64,000 nt of DNA from Paraburkholderia caribensis (lineage in GTDB: Bacteria; Pseudomonadota; Gammaproteobacteria; Burkholderiales; Burkholderiaceae). The translations under genes were made by a program, and so were the position numbers. The DNA is taken from NCBI RefSeq assembly GCF_002902945.1, contig NZ_CP026101.1:2480001-2544000 (forward strand), given 5' to 3'. The notes beneath the pieces are model-generated. The model was given only the letters and a program-made list of their open reading frames with translations, had not been told where the DNA came from and made no database searches. Below, one piece after another: positions 19,113 to 27,632 of the stretch (positions are counted from its first letter, which is position 1; each line of letters begins with the position of its first letter).

Positions 19113-19436
19113 GACGTCTCCTCTTACCTATTATTGAATTGTGTCCCGCGTCTGGCGGGCAGATGGACCCGGCTGCGGATAACAGACTGGGCGCCCCGAA
19201 AGCCCCGAAAGAGTATCGGAGTGGCGAACGACCGGTCAAGCAGGGCTGACCCTAAACGCAACGGTGTTGTCAATAGACGAAACGTCGCAGAGTGCGAGAT
19301 CGGATACGAAAGCGGACATCTCCGCTGCTTCGTTGAGACGCGCGGCGCGATGCCGGCTGAATGAACGTCGAGCCCGCCGTGCCGAGCGGGGCACGGCGGT
19401 TGCGCAAGCGCCGGCGTTGCACCAGCGCGGGGATTG
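19113..19436. other. intergenic stretch with one GC-rich hairpin
   Basis: 324 bases without a supported gene. CCGCCGTGCC (19374-19383) pairs with GGCACGGCGG (19390-19399), probably ending the leftward operon that stops at 19437, although no U tract follows. The promoter of the DUF3311 gene must lie near 19120-19200. Confidence 0.5.
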
Positions 19437-20354
19437 TCAGATCGCGAAGGTGTCGCTCTGGCCCGTCGATTCCTGCAGGCCCTTGACCCACTTGCGCGCG
19501 GGCAAGGCGAGCTTTGCCTCGATCAGCTTCGCGCGCTCCTGCAACTGCTTGAACGGCACGTCGATCGCCGGGCCCGAGAATGCGATGGCGATGCGGTTGC
19601 CGTCGTGCACTTCGGGCAGCGCGATCACGCGTCCATCGAAGGCTTCGTTCAGGCGCTTCATGTTGCGCACGAAGCTCGGATGATCGCCGAACAGGTTGAT
19701 CGTGGCGACGCCCGCTTGCGTCAGGCACGCGCGCGCGGCGCGATAGAAGGCGACGCTGTCGAGCACCGGGCCGCGCGCCGTCGCGTCGTACAGATCGATC
19801 TGCAATGCGCCAATCGTGCCGTGGTTCGCGCGGTCGTTGACGAATTCCCATGCGTCGGTTTCGCGCACGGTGAGGCGCGCGTCGTCGGCGGGCAGGCTGA
19901 ACATCGTGCGCGCTGCGATCACGACGGCGGGATTCAATTCGACGGCTTCGACCTGCGCGCGCTTCAGGAAGCGGTGCGCGAACTTCGTCAGCGAGCCGGT
20001 GCCGAGGCCGAGCTGCACGATGCGGTTCGGCGTTTCGAGGAACAGCAGCCACGCCATCATCTGCTGCGCGTATTCGAGTTCGATGTGATCGGGCTTCGAC
20101 AGACGCATCGCGCCTTGCACCCACTCCGTACCGAAGTGCAGATAGCGCACGCCACCCTCTTCCGAGAACGTGACGGGCGCGAAGCGCGGTTTGCGCGGCG
20201 CTTCGATCAGCGACGCTTTCGCGACGTCGCTGAAGTCGTCCTCATCGCGCGATGCGCGGGTTTTTGCGCGCGAAATGCGTTGCGCGGGTGCAGCGGACTG
20301 CTTGTTGCGGAAAGCACGCGCCTCGGCCGAAGCGCGCTTGATCAGTTTCGTCAT
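19437..20354 (-). CDS. spermidine synthase-like methyltransferase-fold protein
   Basis: A 305-residue protein with a Rossmann core resembling spermidine synthase: VQLGLGTGSLTKF (nucleotide/aminopropyl donor loop) then VEAVELNPAVVIAAR and ALQIDLYDATARGP. The first 50 residues are basic and unrelated, and the N-terminal beta domain of true SpeE is reduced, so it is best called SpeE-like; polyamine synthesis is not certain. Start 20354 forms an ATGA overlap with the glycosylase stop, so it is the last gene of a coupled three-gene run. Confidence 0.78.
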   Translation of the reverse strand: MTKLIKRASAEARAFRNKQSAAPAQRISRAKTRASRDEDDFSDVAKASLIEAPRKPRFAPVTFSEEGGVRYLHFGTEWVQGAMRLSKPDHIELEYAQQMMAWLLFLETPNRIVQLGLGTGSLTKFAHRFLKRAQVEAVELNPAVVIAARTMFSLPADDARLTVRETDAWEFVNDRANHGTIGALQIDLYDATARGPVLDSVAFYRAARACLTQAGVATINLFGDHPSFVRNMKRLNEAFDGRVIALPEVHDGNRIAIAFSGPAIDVPFKQLQERAKLIEAKLALPARKWVKGLQESTGQSDTFAI

Positions 20355-20824
20355 GTGAGGATCTCGCGCCACAAGCGCAATTTTTGGTCGAACGAGAGCA
20401 TAGCATTGGCGGGGCTGGAGGACGGCAGCACCAGCGTCTGGTAGCCCGCCTCGGCGATCACAGGTGCAAAGCGCCCCGCCGTCTTGCCGTTGAAGCAGAC
20501 CTTCTTCAACTGCGGCGCGTACTCGCGAAACGATGCAAAGTCGTTCGGGGTCGCGTTGCGGATCGCCACATCGAGGCTGCCTTCGCGTGTGCATGCGGCC
20601 AGTACGTCCCACACGCCGATGCCGTGCTTCAGCACGTGCTCAAGCCGCGTCGGGTAATCGAATTCGTGCAGCGGCTCTCCGATCACCGCGCCGAGCAAAC
20701 GCCAGAACTGGTTGCGCGGATGCGCGTAATACTGCGTCGCCGCCAGCGACGCCTCGCCGGGAAAGCTGCCGAGTATCAGCGTATGCGTGCTCTCGGCGAC
20801 GACGGGTGGAAAGCCGCGCAGCAT
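20351..20824 (-). CDS. DNA-deoxyinosine glycosylase (UDG superfamily family 6-like)
   Basis: A 157-residue uracil-DNA-glycosylase-fold protein. LILGSFPGEASLAATQYYAHPRNQFWRLLG is the active-site block of hypoxanthine-DNA glycosylases, and VLPSSSPANA the second conserved block. Expected to remove deaminated adenine from DNA. Start 20824 is set by GAGGTG and by overlap with the ubiC stop (TGATG). Confidence 0.87.
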   Translation of the reverse strand: MLRGFPPVVAESTHTLILGSFPGEASLAATQYYAHPRNQFWRLLGAVIGEPLHEFDYPTRLEHVLKHGIGVWDVLAACTREGSLDVAIRNATPNDFASFREYAPQLKKVCFNGKTAGRFAPVIAEAGYQTLVLPSSSPANAMLSFDQKLRLWREILT

Positions 20825-21510
20825 CAGCGCACCTCGCCTTGCTTGCCGACGCGCTTTGCATTGACGTCGGCCCGCGATGCCGTGTGATCGAGCGCCTGTC
20901 CATGATCGCGCGGCACGGGATGCGCCGCCGCATGCTTGTGACCGCGCATCGCGAGACACGTCCACAGCGCGGGCAGCATCACTTCCGTAACCATCAACGG
21001 CTCGCCGTAGCGCTCGAATACGGAACGTCGCGCGAGCAACGCGTGAACGGGTGCGTCTGCGGTTTCACGCGAAGCAAGACGATACAACGGATGCCGCGCC
21101 GTCAAGCGCCGGCTGACCAGCGACGAGCGCGACACACTGCTGTCGCTATACAACAGTTCCGCGAGCGGCCGCGTGCGCAGACGGCGCATCGCTTGCCACA
21201 CGCCCGTGCTCGCAGCCAGCGGCACGATGCTGTGCGCGGCGACGAACGGCTTTCCATCGACCGATAGCACCACTTCACGCACCCACACGGGCGTGCGCGG
21301 CGCGATGGCGAGCGCGGTGTATTCGTCGTCGAAGGGCAAATCGACGGCCTCGCGCGTCACGCGCACCGCGACGGCGCCGAGCGTGCGCAAGTGCGCCGTC
21401 AGCGAACCGCCGCGTGTGAGCCAGTCTTTTTGATCGGGCGAGAAACCGGGAAGGGGGGCAACGCGCCAATGCGCGTCGGCTGCATCGAAACGGATAGGCA
21501 TGGCCCGCAT
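20824..21510 (-). CDS. ubiC: chorismate lyase
   Basis: A 228-residue enzyme that releases pyruvate from chorismate to give 4-hydroxybenzoate, the first step of ubiquinone ring synthesis. The blocks DWLTRGGSLTAHLR, VWVREVVLSVDGKPFVAAHSI and ARRSVFERYGEPLMVTEVMLP (with the conserved Arg and Glu) fit. Two in-frame starts (21510 and 21501) are possible; neither has a clear ribosome site. The ~25-residue His/Arg-rich tail is longer than in E. coli UbiC. The prenyltransferase ubiA is not adjacent. Confidence 0.86.
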   Translation of the reverse strand: MRAMPIRFDAADAHWRVAPLPGFSPDQKDWLTRGGSLTAHLRTLGAVAVRVTREAVDLPFDDEYTALAIAPRTPVWVREVVLSVDGKPFVAAHSIVPLAASTGVWQAMRRLRTRPLAELLYSDSSVSRSSLVSRRLTARHPLYRLASRETADAPVHALLARRSVFERYGEPLMVTEVMLPALWTCLAMRGHKHAAAHPVPRDHGQALDHTASRADVNAKRVGKQGEVR

Positions 21511-21697
21511 TATAGGACGCGCGGCGTATCCGCTCCTTTCGGCTCGAAATCTCCTGACTCACGCGCAGACGATTCCCGTATGCAGTTCAGAACGGACTGC
21601 TACCCGTGCGAAAAGCCGCCGTTGAAGATAACGGCGAGTCGATCCATCCCGTCGATGGCAATCGCTCACTCATCCCACTTGCACCTCGGAGGTTCGT

Positions 21698-21964
21698 ATG
21701 ACCGCTCATGACAAAGCCACTTCGGATCGTATTGCCCATCTCGCCGCGCTAGTTCTGAAGCGAAAGCCCGTATCGGAGACAGAAAAGGAACTCGCAGGTT
21801 CTGCGCTCGCTCAGCATCACACCAGTAAACACACGAGCGCGCGGATCGGCAAGGTGGCCGGACACGTACTCGGCGATTCGCACGCATGCGCGGAAGCCAG
21901 AGAACTGGCGGGCTCGGTGCTCTCTCAGGTACGCAAGCTCGGCGGCGGCTCGCCCGAGCGTTGA
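21698..21964 (+). CDS. hypothetical 88-residue protein
   Basis: A small helical protein with an internal repeat-like pattern: ETEKELAGSALAQ and CAEARELAGSVLSQ, each preceded by a basic helix. CGGAGG lies upstream of the ATG. No family is recognised. The two AGS(A/V)L(A/S)Q units about 45 residues apart suggest an internal duplication. It converges with htpG. Confidence 0.7.
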   Translation: MTAHDKATSDRIAHLAALVLKRKPVSETEKELAGSALAQHHTSKHTSARIGKVAGHVLGDSHACAEARELAGSVLSQVRKLGGGSPER

Positions 21965-21994
21965 GTTCGCCCGGCGCGAAAACCGCGAGCAAAA

Positions 21995-22020
21995 AAATGC
22001 GCTGCCGAAGCAGCGCATTT
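21995..22020. terminator. bidirectional terminator
   Basis: AAATGCGCTGC (21995-22005) pairs perfectly with GCAGCGCATTT (22010-22020) around CGAA, between the convergent 88-residue gene and htpG. Confidence 0.85.
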
Positions 22021-22054
22021 TCATCATCCAAAGTGAGCTAGCCGGCCACGCCGA

Positions 22055-23947
22055 TCACCGCGCCAACAACAACGCATTCGTCCGCTTCACAAAACTCGCC
22101 GGGTCTTCCAGCGAACCGCCTTCCGCGAGCAGCGCCTGATCGAACAACAGATGGCACCAGTCATCGAAATGGGTATTGTCCGCGCTGAGGTTCTTGACCA
22201 GCGCGTGCTCCGGATTGACCTCGAGAATGGGATGGAACGCCGGCGCGTTCTGCCCTGCCGCCTTCAGCATGCGCTGCAGATAGCCGCTCATATCGCCTTC
22301 ATCGGCGACGAGGCACGACGGCGAATCCGTCAGGCGGAACGTCAGTCGCACATCTTTCGCCTTGTCCTTGAGCGCTTCCTTCATGCGCTCGACGAGCGGC
22401 TTCAGTTCTTCGCCGACCTTTTCCTGCGCCTGCTTCTCTTCATCGTTCAGCTGGCCCAGATCGAGATCGCCACGCGCGACGCTTTGCAGCGGCTTGCCGT
22501 CGAACTCGTTGAGGAACGACAGCATCCATTCGTCGACGCGGTCTGTCAGCAGCAGCACTTCGACGCCCTTCTTGCGGAACACCTCGAGGTGCGGGCTGTT
22601 CTTCGCGGCCTGATACGTATCGGCCGTGACATAGTAGATCTTCGACTGCTCGGGCTTCATGCGCGCAACGTAGTCCGCGAGAGACACCGTCTGCGCGGAC
22701 GAGTCTTCATGCGTCGACGCAAAACGCGCGAGCTTTGCAATGCGCTCCTTGTTCGCGAAGTCCTCACCGATGCCTTCCTTCAGCACCTGGCCAAACTCCT
22801 TCCAGAACGTCGCGTACTTTTCCTTTTCGGCGGCTTCTTCCGAGTTCGCCAGCTCTTCGAGCATCGACAGCGCGCGCTTGGTCACGCCTTCGCGGATCGC
22901 CTTGACGTCGCGGCTTTCCTGCAGCAGTTCGCGCGACACGTTCAACGGCAGATCCGCCGAATCGACCACGCCCTTCACGAAACGCAGATACGCGGGCAGC
23001 AGTTGCTCGGCGTCGTCCATGATGAACACGCGCTTCACGTACAGCTTCAGGCCGCCGCGATGATCGCGGTTCCACATGTCGAACGGCGCGTGCGACGGCA
23101 CATACAGCAACTGCGTGTACTCGCTGCGGCCTTCCACGCGGTTATGCGTCCACGTCAGCGGGTCCTGGTGGTCGTGCGACAGGTGCTGGTAGAACTGCTT
23201 GTACTGCTCGTCGGTGATGTCGCTCTTCGCGCGCGTCCACAGCGCGCTCGCCTGATTGACGGTCTCGTCTTCGTCCTTCGCGACCATCTCGCTCTTTTCG
23301 GCGTCCCACTCTTCCTTCTGCATCAGGATGGGCAGCGCGACGTGATCCGAGTACTTCTGGATGATCGACTTGAGCTTGTACGACGACAACAGCTCGTCTT
23401 CGTCGGCGCGCAGATGCAGCGTGATCGTCGTGCCGCGCTGCGCGCGCTCGATCGTATCGACCGAGAAATCGCCCTCGCCCGCGCTCGTCCAGCGCACGCC
23501 TTCCGACGCCGGCAAACCGGCGCGGCGCGTCTCCACCGTGATCTTGTCCGCGACGATGAAGCCCGAATAGAACCCAACGCCGAACTGGCCGATCAGCGCC
23601 GCGTCCTTCTGCTGGTCTCCCGACAGCTTGCCGAAGAATTCCTTGGTGCCCGAGCGCGCGATCGTGCCGAGGTTCGCGATCGCTTCGTCGCGGCTCATGC
23701 CGATGCCGTTGTCGTCGATGCTGATGGTGCGCGCCGCCTTGTCGAACGACACGCGGATGCGCAGGTTCGGATCGTTCTCGTACAGCGCGCTGTTTTCGAT
23801 CGCTTCGAAACGCAGCTTGTCCGCCGCGTCCGACGCGTTCGAGATCAGTTCGCGCAGGAAAATTTCCTTGTTGCTGTACAGCGAATGGATCATCAGGTGC
23901 AGAAGCTGTTTCACTTCTGCCTGAAAGCTCATGGTTTCTTGTGCCAT
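22055..23947 (-). CDS. htpG: molecular chaperone HtpG (Hsp90)
   Basis: A 630-residue Hsp90. The N-terminal GHKL ATPase shows LISNASDAADKLR, DNGIGM and GQFGVGFYSGFIVAD; the middle domain has the catalytic Arg region LPLNVSRELLQES; the C-terminal dimerisation domain ends TNALLLAR. An ATP-dependent cytosolic chaperone. Start 23947 (MAQETMSFQAEVKQLLHLMI) agrees with relatives. A sigma-32 promoter could be expected upstream but none is clear. Confidence 0.97.
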   Translation of the reverse strand: MAQETMSFQAEVKQLLHLMIHSLYSNKEIFLRELISNASDAADKLRFEAIENSALYENDPNLRIRVSFDKAARTISIDDNGIGMSRDEAIANLGTIARSGTKEFFGKLSGDQQKDAALIGQFGVGFYSGFIVADKITVETRRAGLPASEGVRWTSAGEGDFSVDTIERAQRGTTITLHLRADEDELLSSYKLKSIIQKYSDHVALPILMQKEEWDAEKSEMVAKDEDETVNQASALWTRAKSDITDEQYKQFYQHLSHDHQDPLTWTHNRVEGRSEYTQLLYVPSHAPFDMWNRDHRGGLKLYVKRVFIMDDAEQLLPAYLRFVKGVVDSADLPLNVSRELLQESRDVKAIREGVTKRALSMLEELANSEEAAEKEKYATFWKEFGQVLKEGIGEDFANKERIAKLARFASTHEDSSAQTVSLADYVARMKPEQSKIYYVTADTYQAAKNSPHLEVFRKKGVEVLLLTDRVDEWMLSFLNEFDGKPLQSVARGDLDLGQLNDEEKQAQEKVGEELKPLVERMKEALKDKAKDVRLTFRLTDSPSCLVADEGDMSGYLQRMLKAAGQNAPAFHPILEVNPEHALVKNLSADNTHFDDWCHLLFDQALLAEGGSLEDPASFVKRTNALLLAR

Positions 23948-24105
23948 GGTCAGTGTTCCCCTTCTATTGCAGGTTGATTCGTGGATTCGAAGCTGAATGT
24001 GTCTGGAAGCGCGGCGCGCTTTCAGACGTTGCCGGGTCAAATGGGGGCAGGCGACGCCAATTCAAGGGGCTTCATGCGGCCCCCATGTGGCCCTTCATGC
24101 GCCCC

Positions 24106-25566
24106 TCAGGAAGCCCGCCGCGCGACGGCGTCCAGATAACGGCACAGGAATGCGGGCAGCGCCGGGTCGCCGCAGTTCGCGACGTTGAAGCGCATCCACG
24201 TGGTTGGCGACTGCTGCGGCGAAAACAGGCTTCCCGGTGTCAGCAAAAAGCCTTCCTCGTGGCCGGCGGCCGCCAGCGCGTCGGCATCGACGCCGGTATC
24301 CGCCCACACGAACATGCCCGCCGCGGGCGTCTGGAACATGCGCAAGCCCGTCTTTTCGAGCATGCGCACGGATTTGTCGCGCACCCCGTCGAGCCGCGCG
24401 CGCAGCCGCTCGACATGCCGCCGGTAGTGCCCTTCCGTCAGAATCTTGTACAGCACGCGCTCGTTCAGTTCGGGCGTCGTCATGCCGACCAGCATCTTCT
24501 GGTCGGTGACGGCCTTGGCGACGTCCAGCGACGAAGCGATGAAACCGACCCGCAGATTTGCCGCGAGCGTCTTCGAGAAGCTGCCGAGATAGATCACGCG
24601 CTTCAACTGGTCGAGGCTCGCGAGCCGCGTCGCGGGAAAGCCCGGCGGGCATAGATCGCCGTAGATATCGTCTTCGACGACGATGAAGTCGTACGCCTCC
24701 GCGAGCCGCAGGATGCGGAACGCCTGCGCCGCCGTCAGCGACGTGCCCGTCGGGTTTTGCAGCACGGAGTTGAGCACGAGCATTTTCGGCCGCCACGTCT
24801 GCACCAGCGTTTCCAACGCGTCGAGGTCGGGGCCTTCCGGCGTGTAAGGCATGCCGACCAGCCGCGCGCCCTGCGACGCGAAGCGCCCGAACATCTGGAA
24901 CCATGCCGGATCGCCGACGATCACGGCATCGCCCGGCTGCACGTAGAGCCGCGCGATCAGGTCGATGGCCTGTGTGATGCCCGACACGAGCACGATCTGC
25001 TCCGGCGACGCGCCGATCTCCAGTTCCTCCAGCCGCGTCTGCAACTGCTGGCGCAGCGGCAGGAAGCCTTGCGGCGTGCCGAAGCCGAGCATCTGGGCGC
25101 CGCTTTGCCGGCCGAGCGTGCGCAGCGCGCCCGTGATCAGCTCGCCGTCGAGCCAGCGCGACGGCAGGTAGCCGAGGCCGGGGCCGCGCTCGGGACGCGT
25201 CGAGGTGTGCAGCATGTTGCGCAACAGCCAGACAACGTCGATCGTGCTTGGCGCGGGCGCCGCGTCGGGCGCGGCGGCGCGGCGCTCGACGGGCAGCGGC
25301 CCGGCCGCCAGCCGCTCGCGCACGTAAAAGCCCGAGCCGCGCCGCGAATCCAGATAACCCTGCGCGACCAGCCGCTCGTACGCCTCGACCACCGTGAAGC
25401 GCGACACGCCTTTGTCGAGCGCGAGCTTGCGGATCGACGGCATGCGCATGCCGGGGCGGAACACGCGCTCCTCGATACGGCGGCGCGCCCACTGGACGAG
25501 CTGATCGACGAGCGTCAGCGCCGAAGCGTCGTGAGGAGCGGGAATCAGGTCGAGCGGGACGGACAT
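24106..25566 (-). CDS. MocR-type GntR/aminotransferase transcriptional regulator
   Basis: A 486-residue fusion of a GntR winged helix (about residues 20-90: WARRRIEERVFRPGMRMPSIRKLALDKGVSRFTVVEAYERL) with a fold-type I aminotransferase domain. The PLP Lys lies in YLGSFSKTLAANLRVG; NPTGTSL and EDDIYGD are further PLP-binding blocks. Such proteins sense PLP, amino acids or related amines. Start 25566 has GGAG upstream. It is divergent from the VOC/EamA/aminotransferase series starting at 25957 and probably controls it, via the repeat cluster at 25665-25721. Confidence 0.9.
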   Translation of the reverse strand: MSVPLDLIPAPHDASALTLVDQLVQWARRRIEERVFRPGMRMPSIRKLALDKGVSRFTVVEAYERLVAQGYLDSRRGSGFYVRERLAAGPLPVERRAAAPDAAPAPSTIDVVWLLRNMLHTSTRPERGPGLGYLPSRWLDGELITGALRTLGRQSGAQMLGFGTPQGFLPLRQQLQTRLEELEIGASPEQIVLVSGITQAIDLIARLYVQPGDAVIVGDPAWFQMFGRFASQGARLVGMPYTPEGPDLDALETLVQTWRPKMLVLNSVLQNPTGTSLTAAQAFRILRLAEAYDFIVVEDDIYGDLCPPGFPATRLASLDQLKRVIYLGSFSKTLAANLRVGFIASSLDVAKAVTDQKMLVGMTTPELNERVLYKILTEGHYRRHVERLRARLDGVRDKSVRMLEKTGLRMFQTPAAGMFVWADTGVDADALAAAGHEEGFLLTPGSLFSPQQSPTTWMRFNVANCGDPALPAFLCRYLDAVARRAS

Positions 25567-25664
25567 GGCGATCTCCAGCGGGTGCTGCAAGGGCAACGTC
25601 GGAAGCGGCGCGCAGCGGGCTATACCCGTTGCGAGGACAGATGTCTATCAGACGCGCGGACAAC

Positions 25665-25721
25665 TGTACCGAACAGTATCGAAGCGATTGTACCGTTACT
25701 GTGCCGGTCACTGTCGGTACA
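25665..25721. promoter_or_regulatory. probable MocR operator cluster
   Basis: TGTACCG occurs at 25665-25671 and again at 25689-25695, and inverted (CGGTACA) at 25715-25721. Starts are 24 and 26 bases apart, so the sites lie on about one helix face. They sit between the MocR gene (start 25566) and the VOC gene (25957). GabR/PdxR-like MocR proteins are known to bind sets of direct plus inverted repeats; binding here is inferred. Confidence 0.6.
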
Positions 25722-25956
25722 TTTGAATCGACGCTCAGCTTTTTCCGACCGGTTTTTTCCCGTTTTCGACCCGTTCTTGCCTCATTTGCGCGCTCCATCC
25801 GACGCAGCGCAAAGCCCGCTGTACCGGCCGTGCCGCACTGCGCATGGTCCGGCCGCAAGCCAAACGGTATCCTTTCGGATTAGCCTGGCCGCCGGCACGC
25901 GACAGACAGTTGCCTGCCGCTGCGGCCTTCAGCAGAACGACCGTCCACTTGCAGCC

Positions 25957-26637
25957 ATGACCGCACACACGCTACGCATCGATCACCTCGTTGTTTCCGC
26001 CCGCACCCTCGACGAAGGCACGCAATACGTCGCCGACACGCTCGGCATCGCGCCGTCGGGCGGCGGCGCGCATCCGTCGATGCGTACGCACAACCGCTTG
26101 CTCAACCTGTGGGGCGGCGCGTATCTGGAAGTAATCGCGATCGATCCCGACGCGGCGCCATCCGCGGAGGCCCGTCCCCGGCTCTTCGCGCTCGACGATC
26201 CCGCCGTGCAGGCACGCCTCGCGAAGGGTCCGTATCTGTCGCACTGGGTCGCGCGCGTCGATCGGCCGAAGAATCTGGCGCTGTGGCAACAGCAGTATCC
26301 GGAGCGTATTTCGACCGTCGTGCCGATGACGCGCGGCGATTTCACCTGGAGCCTGACGGTCGCCGACGACGGCGCATTCCCGTGCTGGCAAGGCGTGGGC
26401 GACGGTGTCGTGCCGTCGCTGATCCAGTGGGACACGCCGCGCCATCCGTCCGACCTGATGCCGGAAACGGGCCTCGCGTTGAAGGCGCTGAAAGGCTGGC
26501 ATCGGCAGGCGGACATCGTCGCGCAGCAGCTGCAATGGCTCGGCGCTGCCCCTTTGATCGTGCTGGAAAGCACGGACGGCGCGCCCGCGTTGGCGGCTGA
26601 AATCGAAACCCCGAGCGGACTGCGTACGCTCGAATAA
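25957..26637 (+). CDS. VOC superfamily (glyoxalase-like domain) protein
   Basis: A 226-residue protein with IDHLVVSARTLDEGTQYVADTLGI at the start, then the glyoxalase-like domain blocks HNRLLNLWGGAYLEVIAIDP and SHWVARVD. This long-form glyoxalase_3 type has no assigned reaction. It is the first gene of the rightward run opposite the MocR regulator; the next gene begins 25 bases on. Confidence 0.82.
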   Translation: MTAHTLRIDHLVVSARTLDEGTQYVADTLGIAPSGGGAHPSMRTHNRLLNLWGGAYLEVIAIDPDAAPSAEARPRLFALDDPAVQARLAKGPYLSHWVARVDRPKNLALWQQQYPERISTVVPMTRGDFTWSLTVADDGAFPCWQGVGDGVVPSLIQWDTPRHPSDLMPETGLALKALKGWHRQADIVAQQLQWLGAAPLIVLESTDGAPALAAEIETPSGLRTLE

Positions 26638-26662
26638 CCCCAAACATAGAGAGACAGAAGCA

Positions 26663-27568
26663 ATGAAGCGCGAAACCCAGGGCATGTTGCTCGGCCTGAT
26701 CGGCGTGGTGATTTTCAGTCTGACGCTGCCGATGACCCGCATCGTCGTCGCCGAATTCAGCCCGCTGCTGAACGGCCTGGGCCGCGCGCTCGCCGCCGCC
26801 GTTCCCGCCGCCGTGCTGCTCGCCGTCCGCCGCGAAAAGCTGCCGACGTGGCCGCAACTGAAAAGCCTGGCTGTCGTGTCGCTGGGCGTGATCGTCGCGT
26901 TTCCGGTGTTTTCCGCGTGGGCGATGAAGAGTGTGCCGGCTTCGCACGGCGCAGTGGTCAATGGCTTGCAGCCGCTGTGCGTCGCCATCTACGCGGCGTG
27001 GCTGTCGCACGAGCGTCCGTCGAAGGCGTTCTGGGCGAGCGCCGTCGCGGGCAGCGCAATCGTCATCGCGTTCGCCTTGCAGGCGGGCGGCGGCGCGTTG
27101 CAGGCGGGCGACCTGCTGATGCTGGTCGCCGTCGGTATCGGCGCGCTCGGCTACGCGGAAGGCGCGCGCCTCGCGCGGCAGATCGGCGGCTGGCAGGTGA
27201 TCTGCTGGGCGCTCGTCGTGTCCGCGCCGTTCCTGCTGATTCCCGTCGCGTGGCTCGGCTGGGAACAGCACGTCACGCATCCCGGCCCCGTCGCGCTGCA
27301 AACATGGCTCGCGTTCGGCTATGTCACGGTGTTCTCGCAGTTCATCGGCTTTTTCGCGTGGTACGCGGGGCTCGCCATGGGCGGGACGGCGCGCGTCGGC
27401 CAGGTGCAACTGCTGCAGATCTTCTTCACGATGGCGTTCTCCGCGCTCTTTTTCGGCGAGAACGTCGCGCCCATCACGTGGATTTTCGCGGCGGCCGTGA
27501 TCGCCACCGTGATGCTGGGCCGCAAGGCCGCCGTGCATACGGCCGTGCGGCCGGTTCGCGCGGCCTGA
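26663..27568 (+). CDS. EamA/DMT-superfamily transporter
   Basis: A 301-residue membrane protein with ten hydrophobic segments in two EamA halves (GMLLGLIGVVIFSLTLPMTR... and LLMLVAVGIGALGYAEGARLA...). DMT exporters often export amino acids or related metabolites. Its position downstream of the VOC gene and before an aminotransferase, opposite a MocR regulator, suggests an amine or amino acid substrate. Confidence 0.87.
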   Translation: MKRETQGMLLGLIGVVIFSLTLPMTRIVVAEFSPLLNGLGRALAAAVPAAVLLAVRREKLPTWPQLKSLAVVSLGVIVAFPVFSAWAMKSVPASHGAVVNGLQPLCVAIYAAWLSHERPSKAFWASAVAGSAIVIAFALQAGGGALQAGDLLMLVAVGIGALGYAEGARLARQIGGWQVICWALVVSAPFLLIPVAWLGWEQHVTHPGPVALQTWLAFGYVTVFSQFIGFFAWYAGLAMGGTARVGQVQLLQIFFTMAFSALFFGENVAPITWIFAAAVIATVMLGRKAAVHTAVRPVRAA

Positions 27569-27632
27569 CGAGTTCGCGCGATAATCCTTCTTTTGACCGA
27601 CCACCTGTTCCCGCTACACCGACGAGGAGACC

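Noticed and set aside
24095..25858. Very long open frame overlapping the MocR gene on the same strand
   Set aside because: It is an Arg/Ala/Pro-rich frame produced by high third-position GC; it lacks any domain while the overlapping MocR frame is fully conserved.
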